Assembly (NCBI GenBank): GCA_024434115.1
Contig: QMIT01000015.1
Span: 62,001 to 126,000, forward strand
Reading direction: 5' to 3'
Length of the DNA stretch: 64,000 nt
Source of the DNA: Chloroflexota bacterium
GTDB taxonomy: Bacteria > Chloroflexota > Anaerolineae > Aggregatilineales > J027
The position numbers were made by a program, and so were the translations under genes. The stretch's first letter is position 1. Each line of letters starts with the position of its first letter. This document shows, piece after piece, positions 43,572-53,191 of this stretch. The notes beneath the pieces are model-generated. The model was given only the letters and a program-made list of their open reading frames with translations. It was not told where the DNA came from and made no database searches.

Positions 43572-45656
43572 GTGGAACCATCGCCACGAACCTCTGTCCG
43601 TGTAATTGCTGGCACATTGTTCTGGTTATTGCTGGCGATGTTTCTCTACTACTGGGTACACAAACCTGTCACGCCAATTTTTGTCAAAGCCTTTGGCGGT
43701 GCCATTCTTGATCTGCTCACCGTGTCGGTCTTAGTGATAGTTGGTGCTGGTCTAGGGCGTACCCTTATCCACTATATTGTCCCTACCTATCCAAACATCC
43801 TCTCCCAACCGGAGCAACTGGCTGGGGAGGCGCTTTTTGGGTTAGGCGTCCTCAGCATTTTGATTTTTGCCGTTGGTCTCATCTGGTTGCACGCGGTTTC
43901 GGTGGTATTGGTACTGGTGGTGATTGCATTTTTCACCCGTGAGCATCTTTTTGGGTGGGTCTATCATGTTTATCTATGGCTAGAGGCCTCCCGTCCGCAA
44001 AATCGCCTTGACCAGTGGTTGCTGATTTTTATTGCCTTCAGCCTTGTACTTGGTCTGATAATGGCCCTAGCTCCCCCCACCAAATTTGATTCCCTGACCT
44101 ATCATCTGGTCGGTCCCAAGCTGTGGGTTGAAAATGGGCGATTTGAAAGTCTACCGGGAAATCATTTCTTCGGATTTCCCCAGCTTGTCCATACTCTATT
44201 TGCTGCTGAAATGGCCCTCACCTTTGGGCGTCTAACAGGCGGCGCGGTCATTCATTGGGTATTTGGTGTGCTATCGCTCGTGGCGGTTGGTGGCTATGGA
44301 TGGCGACGATTTTCGCCTCGTGTCGGCATTTTGGCAGTGGCGATTCTGTTGGCAGCCCCCTCAATCTGGCTGCAACTGAGTTGGCCGTATGTAGACCTGC
44401 CCCCCATCGGGTTTGCCATGTTAATGTTCATTGCACTCGAACAATGGCGCGAACGTGATTTTGATACTCGTTGGCTGATACTGGCCGCCCTATTTATCGG
44501 TTTTGCCATGTCGGTCAAGTATCCATTGGTTTGTTTGGGTGTCGCAGCAGGCTTGTATATTTTGCTGTACGGCAAAAAGTCGCGTTGGCTACACGATGGG
44601 GTTATTTTGGTCGTGGTTGCCTCGCTTGTGCTGGCCCCTTGGTTGCTGCGTAATCTATTCTTTTACGACAATCCGTTTTACCCCTTTGGCCCAACTGTTG
44701 GTGAATGGGACAGCCTTGCCAATGAGTGGTACACCAATTCCGAAATGGCCCTGATGCGGGATTTACCCGGTTTCTATTGGGGCACACCGATCATGTCCAC
44801 CGTTTTTGGCATCGAAGGTGCGGGTGGGTTCGCTGCCACAATCGGCCCATTCTTCCTGCTGCTAATCCCGCTGTTGATTCTCTCTTGGAAAAAACTTGAT
44901 CCCAAATGGCGACAAAGCCTCAAAAGCATGGCGGTGATGATCGCCTGCGTATTTATCTTTTGGATGGCCTCTGCCGCGACCAGTGTCTATGGCGCTCAAA
45001 CTCGCCTGTGGTATGCTATGTTCCCCCTACTGGCCTTGATCGCCGCTGTCGGTTTTGATGGCCTGCGTTATCTCCCTACCAAGCCCGTTGACCTGCGTTT
45101 TGTGATCCAAGCCCTTGTCGTACTCATCTTTACCTTCACTGCCGTAGATTATGTGCGGGGTGTGCGTCCCGAAAATGATCGCATTGAAGGCACAACCCTT
45201 GTCAGCCATTTTCTGGACAGCCGCGCCCTCGACTATCTAACAGGCGTCATTTCCAAAAACGAATATCTAGATGAAAACCTCGGCTGGCATATTGAGGCTA
45301 TGCGTCAAGTCAACAAATTACCAAATGACTCGAAGGTGCTGTTTTTATGGGAGACCCGTTCGCTTTATTGTGATGAACCCCGTATCGAATGTGTCGAGGA
45401 TTGGATTTTGCTGCGCTGGTGGTATGACCGCCGCACTGTAGCCCGTCCATTCGCTAGTGCCGAAGCCATTCTTAATGCGTGGCGCGAGCGCGGCATCACC
45501 CATATTTTGGTTTGGGAGGCCGGACGCGATTTTGAATTTGACGATAACCGCAAAATCACGGCAGAGGATGAAACCGAATGGGCCAAAGTTCCTCCATTAC
45601 TAGAAGTGATCTGGCAGGAGGAGGAAGAATATTCATTGTACGCCATGCCTCAGTAA
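43572..45656 (+). CDS. Polytopic membrane glycosyltransferase-like protein (PMT/ArnT class)
   Basis: A 694-residue membrane protein with about twelve helices in the N-terminal 540 residues and a soluble C-terminal domain of about 150 residues. The pattern TKFDSLTYHLVGPKLWVENG after an early loop, with an acidic Asp in the first extracytoplasmic loop, resembles GT-C transferases. LSWPYVDLPPIGFAMLMFIAL and SVKYPLVCLGVAAGLYILLYG are further matches. GT-C enzymes use lipid-linked sugars. GTG 43572 has AAGGAG upstream. It is the last gene of a five-kilobase plus-strand block. Confidence 0.75.
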   Translation: MEPSPRTSVRVIAGTLFWLLLAMFLYYWVHKPVTPIFVKAFGGAILDLLTVSVLVIVGAGLGRTLIHYIVPTYPNILSQPEQLAGEALFGLGVLSILIFAVGLIWLHAVSVVLVLVVIAFFTREHLFGWVYHVYLWLEASRPQNRLDQWLLIFIAFSLVLGLIMALAPPTKFDSLTYHLVGPKLWVENGRFESLPGNHFFGFPQLVHTLFAAEMALTFGRLTGGAVIHWVFGVLSLVAVGGYGWRRFSPRVGILAVAILLAAPSIWLQLSWPYVDLPPIGFAMLMFIALEQWRERDFDTRWLILAALFIGFAMSVKYPLVCLGVAAGLYILLYGKKSRWLHDGVILVVVASLVLAPWLLRNLFFYDNPFYPFGPTVGEWDSLANEWYTNSEMALMRDLPGFYWGTPIMSTVFGIEGAGGFAATIGPFFLLLIPLLILSWKKLDPKWRQSLKSMAVMIACVFIFWMASAATSVYGAQTRLWYAMFPLLALIAAVGFDGLRYLPTKPVDLRFVIQALVVLIFTFTAVDYVRGVRPENDRIEGTTLVSHFLDSRALDYLTGVISKNEYLDENLGWHIEAMRQVNKLPNDSKVLFLWETRSLYCDEPRIECVEDWILLRWWYDRRTVARPFASAEAILNAWRERGITHILVWEAGRDFEFDDNRKITAEDETEWAKVPPLLEVIWQEEEEYSLYAMPQ

Positions 45657-45668
45657 AAATACCCAAAA

Positions 45669-45703
45669 CCTAAGAATCTTGGCTTATTGTCAGGGTTCTT
45701 AGG
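45669..45703. repeat. Hairpin after the GT-C gene
   Basis: CCTAAGAATC at 45669-45678 pairs with GGTTCTTAGG at 45694-45703 (one G-U pair). No U-run follows, so termination would be factor-dependent or the hairpin protects the 3' end. Confidence 0.45.
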
Positions 45704-45756
45704 TCCCCACAAAGTCACTAACTAGGACTCAATTGCTGTATCTCCTCATCTTGTGT

Positions 45757-45786
45757 TTGCATAATTTTTTTGGGAGACGTTATACT
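45757..45786 (+). promoter_or_regulatory. Sigma-70-type promoter for the liv operon
   Basis: TTGCAT at 45757-45762 and TATACT at 45781-45786 are separated by 18 bases. They lie 51 bases before the start of the binding-protein gene. The -10 box matches at five of six positions. Confidence 0.55.
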
Positions 45787-45836
45787 GTACTTCCATCCGT
45801 AAAAGAAAATTTAGTAAATAAATAAAGGAAAAAACC

Positions 45837-47126
45837 ATGAGGATGAAACGTTATCTTGGTTTAGTATTGCTGATTACCATAGCGATGATGGCAATGCCAA
45901 CTGCTAATCACAGTGGCAAAACCGTATCTGCACAAGGCGAAAAAATCAAAGTCTATACCAGTTGGCCCCTGTCTGGTGGAACACAGGCCGTTGGTGAAAG
46001 TATGCTAAAGGCTGCTGAATTGGCACTCGCCCACTACAAAGAAGATCATGACGGTGCAGGCCCCGCCGGATTTGAAGTTGAAATCGTCGCTCTTGACGAT
46101 GCCTCTCCTACCACCGGTGCTTGGGACGGCACGATTGAAGCCGAAAACGCCCAACGCTGTGTGAATGACCCCGAATGTATGGTTTACTTTGGCACCTACA
46201 ATAGTGGCGCTGCTAAGGTAAGCATGGTCATCACCAACGAAGCGGGCATTGCCCAGATAACCCCGGCCAATACCTACCCCGGATTAACCCGTGCTTGTGA
46301 GACTTGTGCAGAAGGTGAACCGGATATTTATCGTCCCAGCGGTGAAGTGAACTATTTCCGCACCAATGGAACTGACGACTTCCAAGGGCCATCCGATGCG
46401 GCTTGGGCCGTCTGCCTCGGTTTTGAAAGCGTCTATATTTTGGATGATACCCAAGCCTACGGGAAGGGTCTCGCTGACGAATTTGAACGTTATGCTGAAG
46501 AAATTGGGTTGGAAGTAGCAGGTCGCGCCAGTGTTGAATCTACCGATATTGACTTCCGCGCCTTGTTAACCGATGTGTTGGCTTCTGGAGCGGATTTGGT
46601 CTTTGGTGGTTTTGTGCTGGATTCCGGTGGGCCACAGGTAATTCAACAAATGAACGAACTGGGTCTGTTTGAAGAAGGCATTAATTTTATGGGGCCAGAT
46701 GGCCTTGCCAGCACCGCGTTGTTTGAACAAATCGGCGGTGTGGATATCGCCAGCGGCTCCGTCTATATTTCCTTCCCCGGCCCACTGGCAAGCGCCCTCG
46801 AAAGTGAAGATGGCGTGCGTTTCTATGAAGACTATGTAGAAATCCACGAGGAAGAGCCAGACCCCTTTGCCGTCTATGCCTATCAATCCATGATGGTTAT
46901 TTTGGATTCGATTGAACGCGCTGGTGTGGCGGATCGCGGTGCCATTTTGGAAGCCATGCGTACTACTACCGACTTTGAGGGGCTTTCTGCCACCTTCAGT
47001 TTTGATGAAAATGGCGATGCCACAGTATCTGGTTTCTATGGCTATTTTGTCTCTGAAGACGGCTATGTGGATGGGACGTTGATTACGCCTACTATGAACG
47101 AGACATGCGAAGTTGCGTCCGACTAA
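45837..47126 (+). CDS. livJ: Branched-chain amino-acid ABC transporter, substrate-binding protein
   Basis: Periplasmic-type (here extracytoplasmic) receptor of 429 residues. The signal peptide is LGLVLLITIAMMAMPTANHSGKTVSA with an AQ-type end; no lipobox Cys is visible. The mature part follows the Leu/Ile/Val-binding fold: YTSWPLSGGTQAVGESMLKA, DAWG-like SDAAWAVCL, and ILDDTQAYGKGLADEF near the middle. Substrate is inferred as amide or branched-chain amino acid from the fold and the neighbours. AAAGGA precedes the ATG, and promoter boxes are 51 bases upstream. A hairpin lies between this and the permease gene. Confidence 0.88.
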   Translation: MRMKRYLGLVLLITIAMMAMPTANHSGKTVSAQGEKIKVYTSWPLSGGTQAVGESMLKAAELALAHYKEDHDGAGPAGFEVEIVALDDASPTTGAWDGTIEAENAQRCVNDPECMVYFGTYNSGAAKVSMVITNEAGIAQITPANTYPGLTRACETCAEGEPDIYRPSGEVNYFRTNGTDDFQGPSDAAWAVCLGFESVYILDDTQAYGKGLADEFERYAEEIGLEVAGRASVESTDIDFRALLTDVLASGADLVFGGFVLDSGGPQVIQQMNELGLFEEGINFMGPDGLASTALFEQIGGVDIASGSVYISFPGPLASALESEDGVRFYEDYVEIHEEEPDPFAVYAYQSMMVILDSIERAGVADRGAILEAMRTTTDFEGLSATFSFDENGDATVSGFYGYFVSEDGYVDGTLITPTMNETCEVASD

Positions 47127-47157
47127 AATAATGAGCTTTGAAGTCTGAATAATTGAG

Positions 47158-47182
47158 GGAGAGGACACAGGTTGTCCTCTCC
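47158..47182 (+). promoter_or_regulatory. Intercistronic hairpin of the liv operon
   Basis: GGAGAGGACA at 47158-47167 pairs perfectly with TGTCCTCTCC at 47173-47182 over a 5-base loop. It sits between the binding-protein and permease genes. Such hairpins commonly protect the receptor mRNA or reduce downstream readthrough, allowing more receptor than permease. Confidence 0.7.
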
Positions 47183-47208
47183 TGTTATATTGGGGAGTTC
47201 GTTTTTTT

Positions 47209-48189
47209 ATGTCTATTGACAATCAGATTTTTATACAAAATGTCATCATCGGTCTGACAGTTGGGGGCTATCTGGCGCTCATCGCATTAGGTTACACGAT
47301 GGTGTACGGGATTATTGAACTCATTAACTTTGCACATGGTGACCTTTTTGCATTTGGCTTTTTTATATCCCTCACCATTTTTGCCTATCTTGAGCCTGAA
47401 ATTCCGTTAAGCGGTTCTGACCTCTACTTACTTTTGCCCGCAGTGGCCCTCGCTACGATGTTATTGACGGGGACACTCAATGTAGCGATTGACCAAGTGG
47501 CCTATCGTCCGCTTCGTAAGGCACCCCGCCTTGCCCCTTTGTTAACAGCAGTAGGCGTGTCATTTATGCTAGAGGCGCTTTTTGCCATTTGGAAAGGCCC
47601 CATCCAAATCCCCTATCCCCGCTATTTCCCTAGAGAAGATTACATGGAAAATGAACATGTCATCTCTTTCTTTTCAAAGTTAGGGATGGATATCACCGAA
47701 TGGCGCATTGTCTCGTTTACGACCAAAGACCTGTTCTTGTTCGGTGTCACCATTCCACTCGTAGCCTTGCTCACGCTCTTTATTGATCGTACCCGTATTG
47801 GCAAAGCAATGCGCGCCTCGGCCCAAGACCGTGAAGCCGCCATGATGATGGGCATCAACGTCAATCGCATTATCGCCACCACCTTTTTTGTCGGGGGTGC
47901 GCTGGCAGGCGTCGCAGGCATGGTTTGGGGACTCTATATCAACTCTGGTCGCTTCACAATGGGTTTTGAAGCTGGTTTGATGGCTTTCACATCGGCGGTC
48001 TTGGGCGGCATTGGTAACATCCGGGGTGCCGTTTTGGGAGCGTTTATTATCGGAATGATCAAGGCGATGAGCGACAGTTACATCGGTAGTGAATGGACAC
48101 GGGTCGTCATCTTTGGCATTCTGATTCTCATGTTGGTTTTCCGGCCATCGGGCATTCTCGGCTCGACCCAATCTATCGAAAAACTGTAG
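47209..48189 (+). CDS. livH: Branched-chain amino-acid ABC permease LivH
   Basis: A 326-residue membrane subunit with about eight helices. The N-terminal QNVIIGLTVGGYLALIALGY and YGIIELINFAHGDLFAFG are the family's typical start, and the EAA-like cytoplasmic loop is AMRASAQDREAAMMMGINV. The C-terminal VLGGIGNIRGAVLGAFIIG is the other hallmark. GGGGAG lies 13 bases upstream of the ATG. It is followed after 10 bases by livM. It pairs with LivM to form the membrane pore. Confidence 0.92.
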   Translation: MSIDNQIFIQNVIIGLTVGGYLALIALGYTMVYGIIELINFAHGDLFAFGFFISLTIFAYLEPEIPLSGSDLYLLLPAVALATMLLTGTLNVAIDQVAYRPLRKAPRLAPLLTAVGVSFMLEALFAIWKGPIQIPYPRYFPREDYMENEHVISFFSKLGMDITEWRIVSFTTKDLFLFGVTIPLVALLTLFIDRTRIGKAMRASAQDREAAMMMGINVNRIIATTFFVGGALAGVAGMVWGLYINSGRFTMGFEAGLMAFTSAVLGGIGNIRGAVLGAFIIGMIKAMSDSYIGSEWTRVVIFGILILMLVFRPSGILGSTQSIEKL

Positions 48190-48199
48190 GAGTAGCTTT

Positions 48200-49354
48200 A
48201 TGCGAGACATACTTGCACATCCACGCTCCATTTTGTCAGGGCGGCTGCGTTGGGTCTTGATTGCCATCTTCGTTGTGATTGCCCCCTTTGCCATGAAAGA
48301 ACTTGAACTCCTGACAAATTTCGGCTTGATTACACAAGTCAACCGCGCCCTCATCTTTGTGGCACTGGCCCAAGGGTTAAACATCGTGGTCGGTTTGGCT
48401 GGCCTGCTTGATCTCGGTTATGCCGCGTTTTTTGCGATAGGGGCCTATACTTTTGGCCTGCTCACATGGCCCACCCACGACATTGAAATGAGTTTTTTCC
48501 TTGCGATCTGGATTTGCGCACTGGTTGCCGCTGTATTTGGCATCATCATCGGTGCGCCAACCCTGCGCTTGCGCGGCGACTATCTGGCAATTGTGACACT
48601 CGCTTTTGGTGAGATCATCCCCGCCCTCGTGCGTAATTTGGGCGATTTCACGCTGACCTTTCGTGGCAGGGTCTTGATCGAAGACTACAACTTAACCAAT
48701 GGCAGTCAGGGTCTAACACCGCTAGGACGTCCCAATTTCGGCTTCCTTGAAAATCTGTTCGGTCTAGATAAAGGCGCACTAAATGTCGGCGTCAACCCAA
48801 CCTTCTGGTATTTCGCCATTGTCATCACTTCTATGATTGTGCTGTTCTCGGCCATCCGCCTAAATAATTCCCGTCTGGGTCGAGCGTGGAAAGCAATTCG
48901 TGAAGACGAAACCGCCGCTGACTTTATGGGCGTTGATCCCATCCGTACCAAACTTGCCGCTTTTGCGATTGGCGCGTCCTTTTCAGGCTTGGCGGGTGCG
49001 GTCTATGCCTCAATGCTTGGCGCGATCTTCCCCGAACTCTTTAAATTCCAAGTCTCGATCTTCCTACTCATTATTGTCGTTCTCAGCGGGCGCGGCAGCA
49101 TCTGGGGCGTGTTGATTGGCGGCATCATCATTGCCACCTTTGACGGAGTGTTTTTGGCCCAAGTCTTGCCCGATGTTTTCAATGGTGAACTCTTACCCGA
49201 ATACGACGTGCAAAGTCTGCGCTGGGTATTCTTTGGAATCGGGCTGATCGTGATTATGATCTTCCGGCCACAGGGCCTGTTCCCACCCAAATCCATTGAG
49301 ACCAAAATCGTGCCACCAACGGCTGAATCACTGGAGGGGGTGCAAAACTCATGA
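48200..49354 (+). CDS. livM: Branched-chain amino-acid ABC permease LivM
   Basis: A 384-residue membrane subunit. The family motif NIVVGLAGLLDLGYAAFFAIGA occurs near residue 70, LRLRGDYLAIVTLAFGEI follows, and the cytoplasmic coupling loop is AIREDETAADFMGVDPIRTKL. VVLSGRGSIWGVLIGG marks the C-terminal part. GGAG lies close to the ATG at 48200. The stop overlaps the livG start by four bases. Function: second half of the transmembrane channel. Confidence 0.92.
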   Translation: MRDILAHPRSILSGRLRWVLIAIFVVIAPFAMKELELLTNFGLITQVNRALIFVALAQGLNIVVGLAGLLDLGYAAFFAIGAYTFGLLTWPTHDIEMSFFLAIWICALVAAVFGIIIGAPTLRLRGDYLAIVTLAFGEIIPALVRNLGDFTLTFRGRVLIEDYNLTNGSQGLTPLGRPNFGFLENLFGLDKGALNVGVNPTFWYFAIVITSMIVLFSAIRLNNSRLGRAWKAIREDETAADFMGVDPIRTKLAAFAIGASFSGLAGAVYASMLGAIFPELFKFQVSIFLLIIVVLSGRGSIWGVLIGGIIIATFDGVFLAQVLPDVFNGELLPEYDVQSLRWVFFGIGLIVIMIFRPQGLFPPKSIETKIVPPTAESLEGVQNS

Positions 49355-50136
49355 GCATCCTACTCGAAGCACAGGGCGTCAGCAAAGCCTTCGGGCGCTT
49401 GGTCGCGGTGGATACCCTCGATTACACCATTGAAGACAACTCGATCAACAGCATTATCGGGCCAAACGGGGCGGGTAAAACCACTTTCTTTAATGTTGTG
49501 ACAGGCTATTATAAACCGACGACAGGCAAGGTTGTCTTTAATCAGCGCAATATCAGTGGGTCACGCCCCAACCAACTCACCCGTATCGGCATTGCACGAA
49601 CCTTCCAGACCATCCGGCTGTTTAATAACCTAACGGCCCGCGAAAATGTATTGATAGGAATGCACCACCGCCTCAAATCTGGCGTCTTTGGCGACATTTT
49701 TAGGCCGCCTGCTGTGCGCCGCGAAGAAGCAAAAGCACATGAAGAAGCTGGTCAACTTTTGGACTATGTGGGACTGAAAGGCTATGAAGAACATGCCGCC
49801 AAATCACTGCCCTATGGTCATCAGCGCCGCCTTGAAATTGCCCGCGCACTGGCAACCCAGCCGCAATTACTTTTGTTGGATGAACCCACCGCTGGCATGA
49901 ATCCCAATGAAACACAGGACATGATTTTGTTTATCCGTAAACTGCGCGACGAACGCAACTTGTCCATCTTGCTCATTGAGCATGATATGAAGGTCGTCAT
50001 GACCATTTCCGATAAAGTTACCGTGTTGGACTATGGTAAAAAGATTTCGGAAGGCCAGCCCGCCGAAGTCCAAAAAGATGAACGGGTCATTGAAGCCTAT
50101 CTTGGACGGCGTGCCCTAGAGATGCTGAAGAAATGA
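49351..50136 (+). CDS. livG: Branched-chain amino-acid ABC ATPase LivG
   Basis: A 261-residue ATPase. Walker A is GPNGAGKTTFF, the signature is SLPYGHQRRLEIARAL (the LivG-type variant with YG in place of SGG), and Walker B is LLLLDEPTAGMNPNE with switch His in LIEHDM. FQTIRLFNNLTARENVLIG is a LivG-type Q-loop segment. Overlaps livM and livF by four bases each, so it is translated in one unit. Confidence 0.93.
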   Translation: MSILLEAQGVSKAFGRLVAVDTLDYTIEDNSINSIIGPNGAGKTTFFNVVTGYYKPTTGKVVFNQRNISGSRPNQLTRIGIARTFQTIRLFNNLTARENVLIGMHHRLKSGVFGDIFRPPAVRREEAKAHEEAGQLLDYVGLKGYEEHAAKSLPYGHQRRLEIARALATQPQLLLLDEPTAGMNPNETQDMILFIRKLRDERNLSILLIEHDMKVVMTISDKVTVLDYGKKISEGQPAEVQKDERVIEAYLGRRALEMLKK

Positions 50137-50876
50137 TTAAGGTTATGAGTCAAGAACAACAACCACTTCTAGCAGTCAACAATATCCATAGTTACTATGG
50201 CAACATCCACGCCCTACAAGGTATTTCATTGAATATCTTTGAAGGCGAAATTGTCACGCTGATTGGGGCAAACGGTGCGGGCAAAAGCACGACCATCCGC
50301 ACCATCAGCGGTGTCATGCACCCCCGCGAAGGGTCAATCCATTTCGATGGGCAGCCCATTCATCAGCTTCCCGCCCATAGCCTCGTTTCCAAAGGGATTT
50401 CACAATCCCCCGAAGGACGGCGCATTTTCCCCCGTCTGTCGGTACGTGACAACCTTGCGATGGGTGCATACAAACGCAATGATCGCCGCGCCATCCGCCA
50501 AGATATTGACCGTATCTATGGCCTGTTCCCTCGTCTAAAAGAACGCACCAAGCAGTATGGCGGCACACTTTCGGGCGGGGAGCAACAAATGCTGGCAATT
50601 GGACGCGCGTTGATGGCTCGGCCCCGTCTCCTGCTGTTGGATGAACCTTCAATGGGGTTGGCTCCAGTTTTGGTCGAGCAAATCTTTGAGATTATTGTTC
50701 GTATCAACAAGGAAGAGGGCACAACCATTTTGTTGGTCGAACAAAACGCGCTCATGGCACTAGAAGTTGCTAAACGGGGTTATGTCTTACAGACGGGAAC
50801 CGTCGTCTTGCATGATAATGCCGATGCCCTCATGCACAACGAGATGGTGCGGCGCGTCTATCTCGGCGAAGAATAA
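50133..50876 (+). CDS. livF: Branched-chain amino-acid ABC ATPase LivF
   Basis: A 247-residue ATPase, partner of LivG. Walker A is [10 protein letters not shown], the signature is [15 protein letters not shown], and Walker B is [30 protein letters not shown] is the typical LivF start, and [17 protein letters not shown] is a LivF hallmark. The start overlaps livG by four bases; an in-frame ATG four codons later is less likely because of the coupling. A hairpin follows the stop. This completes the transporter. Confidence 0.93.
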   Translation: MIKVMSQEQQPLLAVNNIHSYYGNIHALQGISLNIFEGEIVTLIGANGAGKSTTIRTISGVMHPREGSIHFDGQPIHQLPAHSLVSKGISQSPEGRRIFPRLSVRDNLAMGAYKRNDRRAIRQDIDRIYGLFPRLKERTKQYGGTLSGGEQQMLAIGRALMARPRLLLLDEPSMGLAPVLVEQIFEIIVRINKEEGTTILLVEQNALMALEVAKRGYVLQTGTVVLHDNADALMHNEMVRRVYLGEE

Positions 50877-50885
50877 TCGTCATTC

Positions 50886-50914
50886 GAGAGTGGATATGGA
50901 TATTATCCACTCTC
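50886..50914 (+). terminator. Hairpin after livF
   Basis: GAGAGTGGATA at 50886-50896 is perfectly complementary to TATCCACTCTC at 50904-50914 over a 7-base loop, 10 bases after the livF stop. No U-run follows, so termination may be weak or factor-assisted. Confidence 0.6.
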
Positions 50915-50981
50915 ATCTGCGAATATGCTGCCCTAACAACAGGTCAGGGGTTTCTCATTGTTTCTAGGCGTCCAGTCCGAG

Positions 50982-52484
50982 CTAGTGACTTGAGAATTGA
51001 TAGTAAACCTCGTTCCAACGGAGTTCGTTCTTGAAGTCATATAAATCTGTATGTTCGTTAATGCGTAGAAACTCCATACCTGCTATTTCCGCAAAATCCG
51101 CTAGATGTTCGGCATTGAGAGATTGACTGAAGCCCGTATGATGCGCCCCACCTGCGTAAATCCATGCCGCTGCTGCCACCTTCAGATTGGGACGGGGAAT
51201 CCACAGTGCCCGCGCAACGGGTAGCTTCGGCAATGGAGCATCCGGGGGAACAACATCCACCTCATTCAAAATCATCCGAAAACGGTTGCCCATATCAATG
51301 ACCGAGACATTCAGGGCTGGGCCGGGTCGGGTATCAAAAACCAATCGCGCCGGATCCGCTTTACCGCCTATTGAGAGTGGATGTACTTCAAGGCTGAGTC
51401 GCCCGTCAGCAATGGTCGGACAAACTTCCAGCATGTGTGCCCCTAGTACCTTCATACAGGCCGGATCGAAATGATATGTATAGTCTTCCATGAAAGATGT
51501 TCCACCCTGCAATCCGGCGCTCATCACCTTCATGGAACGCAGCAATCCTGCCATCTTCCAGTCGCCCTCTGCACCAAAGCCGTATCCATCGGCCATGAGA
51601 CGCTGTGAAGCTAAACCGGGGAGTTGGTGAATGCCATGCAAATCTTCAAAGGTCGTAGTAAAGGCTTTGAAGCCACCAGCCTTTAAGAACTGTCGCAGGC
51701 CAAGTTCAATACGGGCCGCCTCACGTACTGAGTTATGACGCGCACCGCCCACCCGTAGATCAGGGGCTACCGAATAGACACCCTCATAGTCTTTGATGAG
51801 GTTGTCAATTTCACTGTCACTGACCTGCTTCGCCACTGCAACAAGATCGCCAACGCCATAGCCATAAACCGCATAGCCAAGCCGCATCTGGGCTTCTACT
51901 TTATCGCCTTCGGTGACGGCTACTGACCGCATATTGTCGCCAAAACGCGCAATTTTGAGCGATTTTGCATCGTGCCAAGCACAAGCCGCCCGTATCCACG
52001 CTGCCAAACGAGCATGAACTTCGGGGTCTTGCCAATGCCCGATAATAACCTTACGGTTCAGGCGCATCCGGCTCATCATGAATCCAAATTCCCGGTCTCC
52101 ATGCGCCGATTGGTTCAGGTTCATGAAGTCCATATCAATTTCGGCCCAAGGAATGTCGCGGTTATATTGCGTATGCAAGTGGGCCAGCGGTTTTTTGAGG
52201 GACGCAAGGCCGCCTATCCAGTTTTGGGCAGGCGAAAAAGTATGCATCCAAGTAATGACCCCGACGCAGTTTTCCGAAGCATTCGCCTCCAAACAAACCG
52301 CACGAATCTCATCGGGGGTGGTTAAAACGGGCTTATAGACAATTTTGGCGGGGATGGAAGCAGATTGGTTTAATGCCCGCACGATTTCTTGTGAATGCAG
52401 TCCTACCTGCTCAATGGCTTGCGGGCCATATAAATGCTGGCTTCCGCTAAGAAACCATAGCTCGTAGTTTTCGAGATTAAGCAT
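50982..52484 (-). CDS. araA: L-arabinose isomerase
   Basis: Converts L-arabinose to L-ribulose, first step of the arabinose pathway, using Mn2+. The 500-residue length is normal. The N-terminal [18 protein letters not shown] is diagnostic. The metal and base residues are in the expected order: Glu in TFEDLHGI, Glu in GFGAEGDWK, His in EDYTYHF and His in [14 protein letters not shown] lies nine bases before ATG 52484; the longer open frame is rejected. It is the last gene of the minus-strand arabinose operon, 50 bases after araD. Confidence 0.96.
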   Translation of the reverse strand: MLNLENYELWFLSGSQHLYGPQAIEQVGLHSQEIVRALNQSASIPAKIVYKPVLTTPDEIRAVCLEANASENCVGVITWMHTFSPAQNWIGGLASLKKPLAHLHTQYNRDIPWAEIDMDFMNLNQSAHGDREFGFMMSRMRLNRKVIIGHWQDPEVHARLAAWIRAACAWHDAKSLKIARFGDNMRSVAVTEGDKVEAQMRLGYAVYGYGVGDLVAVAKQVSDSEIDNLIKDYEGVYSVAPDLRVGGARHNSVREAARIELGLRQFLKAGGFKAFTTTFEDLHGIHQLPGLASQRLMADGYGFGAEGDWKMAGLLRSMKVMSAGLQGGTSFMEDYTYHFDPACMKVLGAHMLEVCPTIADGRLSLEVHPLSIGGKADPARLVFDTRPGPALNVSVIDMGNRFRMILNEVDVVPPDAPLPKLPVARALWIPRPNLKVAAAAWIYAGGAHHTGFSQSLNAEHLADFAEIAGMEFLRINEHTDLYDFKNELRWNEVYYQFSSH

Positions 52485-52534
52485 AAGATTATTTCCTCTC
52501 AGAATTCTTTCAAATAAACGCGCCGTGCGGATAC

Positions 52535-53191
52535 CTATCCCCGTTGTCCATATACATTCTGATACCGGGCATATAACCGATTGATGTCGTCCGACGTAAT
52601 CAGAATAGGCGTGCCGATTTGGAGGGCTGTCCATACAATCGCGGCGTTGTCTTCGGTCATAATCGCAGCTTTCACCGCCTCTTCCGCATTTTTACCTGTC
52701 GCAAACACGCCATGATTTTGCAGCAGACAAGATGGGCTGCGTCCGTTTGCGAGTGTTTCCACGACCACCTGACCGATCTCTTCCCCGCCAATCAGGGCAA
52801 AGCGCCCACACGGTATTGGGCCACCGAATTCATCCCCCATCGCAGTAGTGACACATGGAATTTCGCGCCCTAATACGGCAAAAGCCGTTGCATAACGCGA
52901 ATGGGTATGAACAATGCCGTACACATGGGGGCTATGGCGGTAGATATAACAATGCGAGGCGGTATCAGAAGATGGTTTATAATCACCTTCGACCACATGG
53001 CCCATTTCATCCACCACCACCATATTTTCGGGGGTCAGGTCAGGAAATTTCACCCCGCTGGGTTTGATAACGATGAGGCCCGTTACAGGATCACGCCCGC
53101 TGACATTGCCACTTGTCCATGCTACCAGATTGTTTTTTGGCAGTTCGGCGTGTAATTCACATACTTCTTGGCGTAAATTTTGCAGCATCAT
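52535..53191 (-). CDS. araD: L-ribulose-5-phosphate 4-epimerase
   Basis: Converts L-ribulose 5-phosphate to D-xylulose 5-phosphate via a metal-dependent retro-aldol step. The 218-residue class II aldolase-fold protein has SGNVSGRDP at the phosphate loop and SGVKFPDL. The metal site is [10 protein letters not shown], a further His comes from QNHGVFATG, and [10 protein letters not shown] carries the catalytic Asp. Its start overlaps the araB stop (ATGA). Together with araA and araB this makes a complete arabinose-to-xylulose-5-phosphate route. Confidence 0.95.
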   Translation of the reverse strand: MMLQNLRQEVCELHAELPKNNLVAWTSGNVSGRDPVTGLIVIKPSGVKFPDLTPENMVVVDEMGHVVEGDYKPSSDTASHCYIYRHSPHVYGIVHTHSRYATAFAVLGREIPCVTTAMGDEFGGPIPCGRFALIGGEEIGQVVVETLANGRSPSCLLQNHGVFATGKNAEEAVKAAIMTEDNAAIVWTALQIGTPILITSDDINRLYARYQNVYGQRG

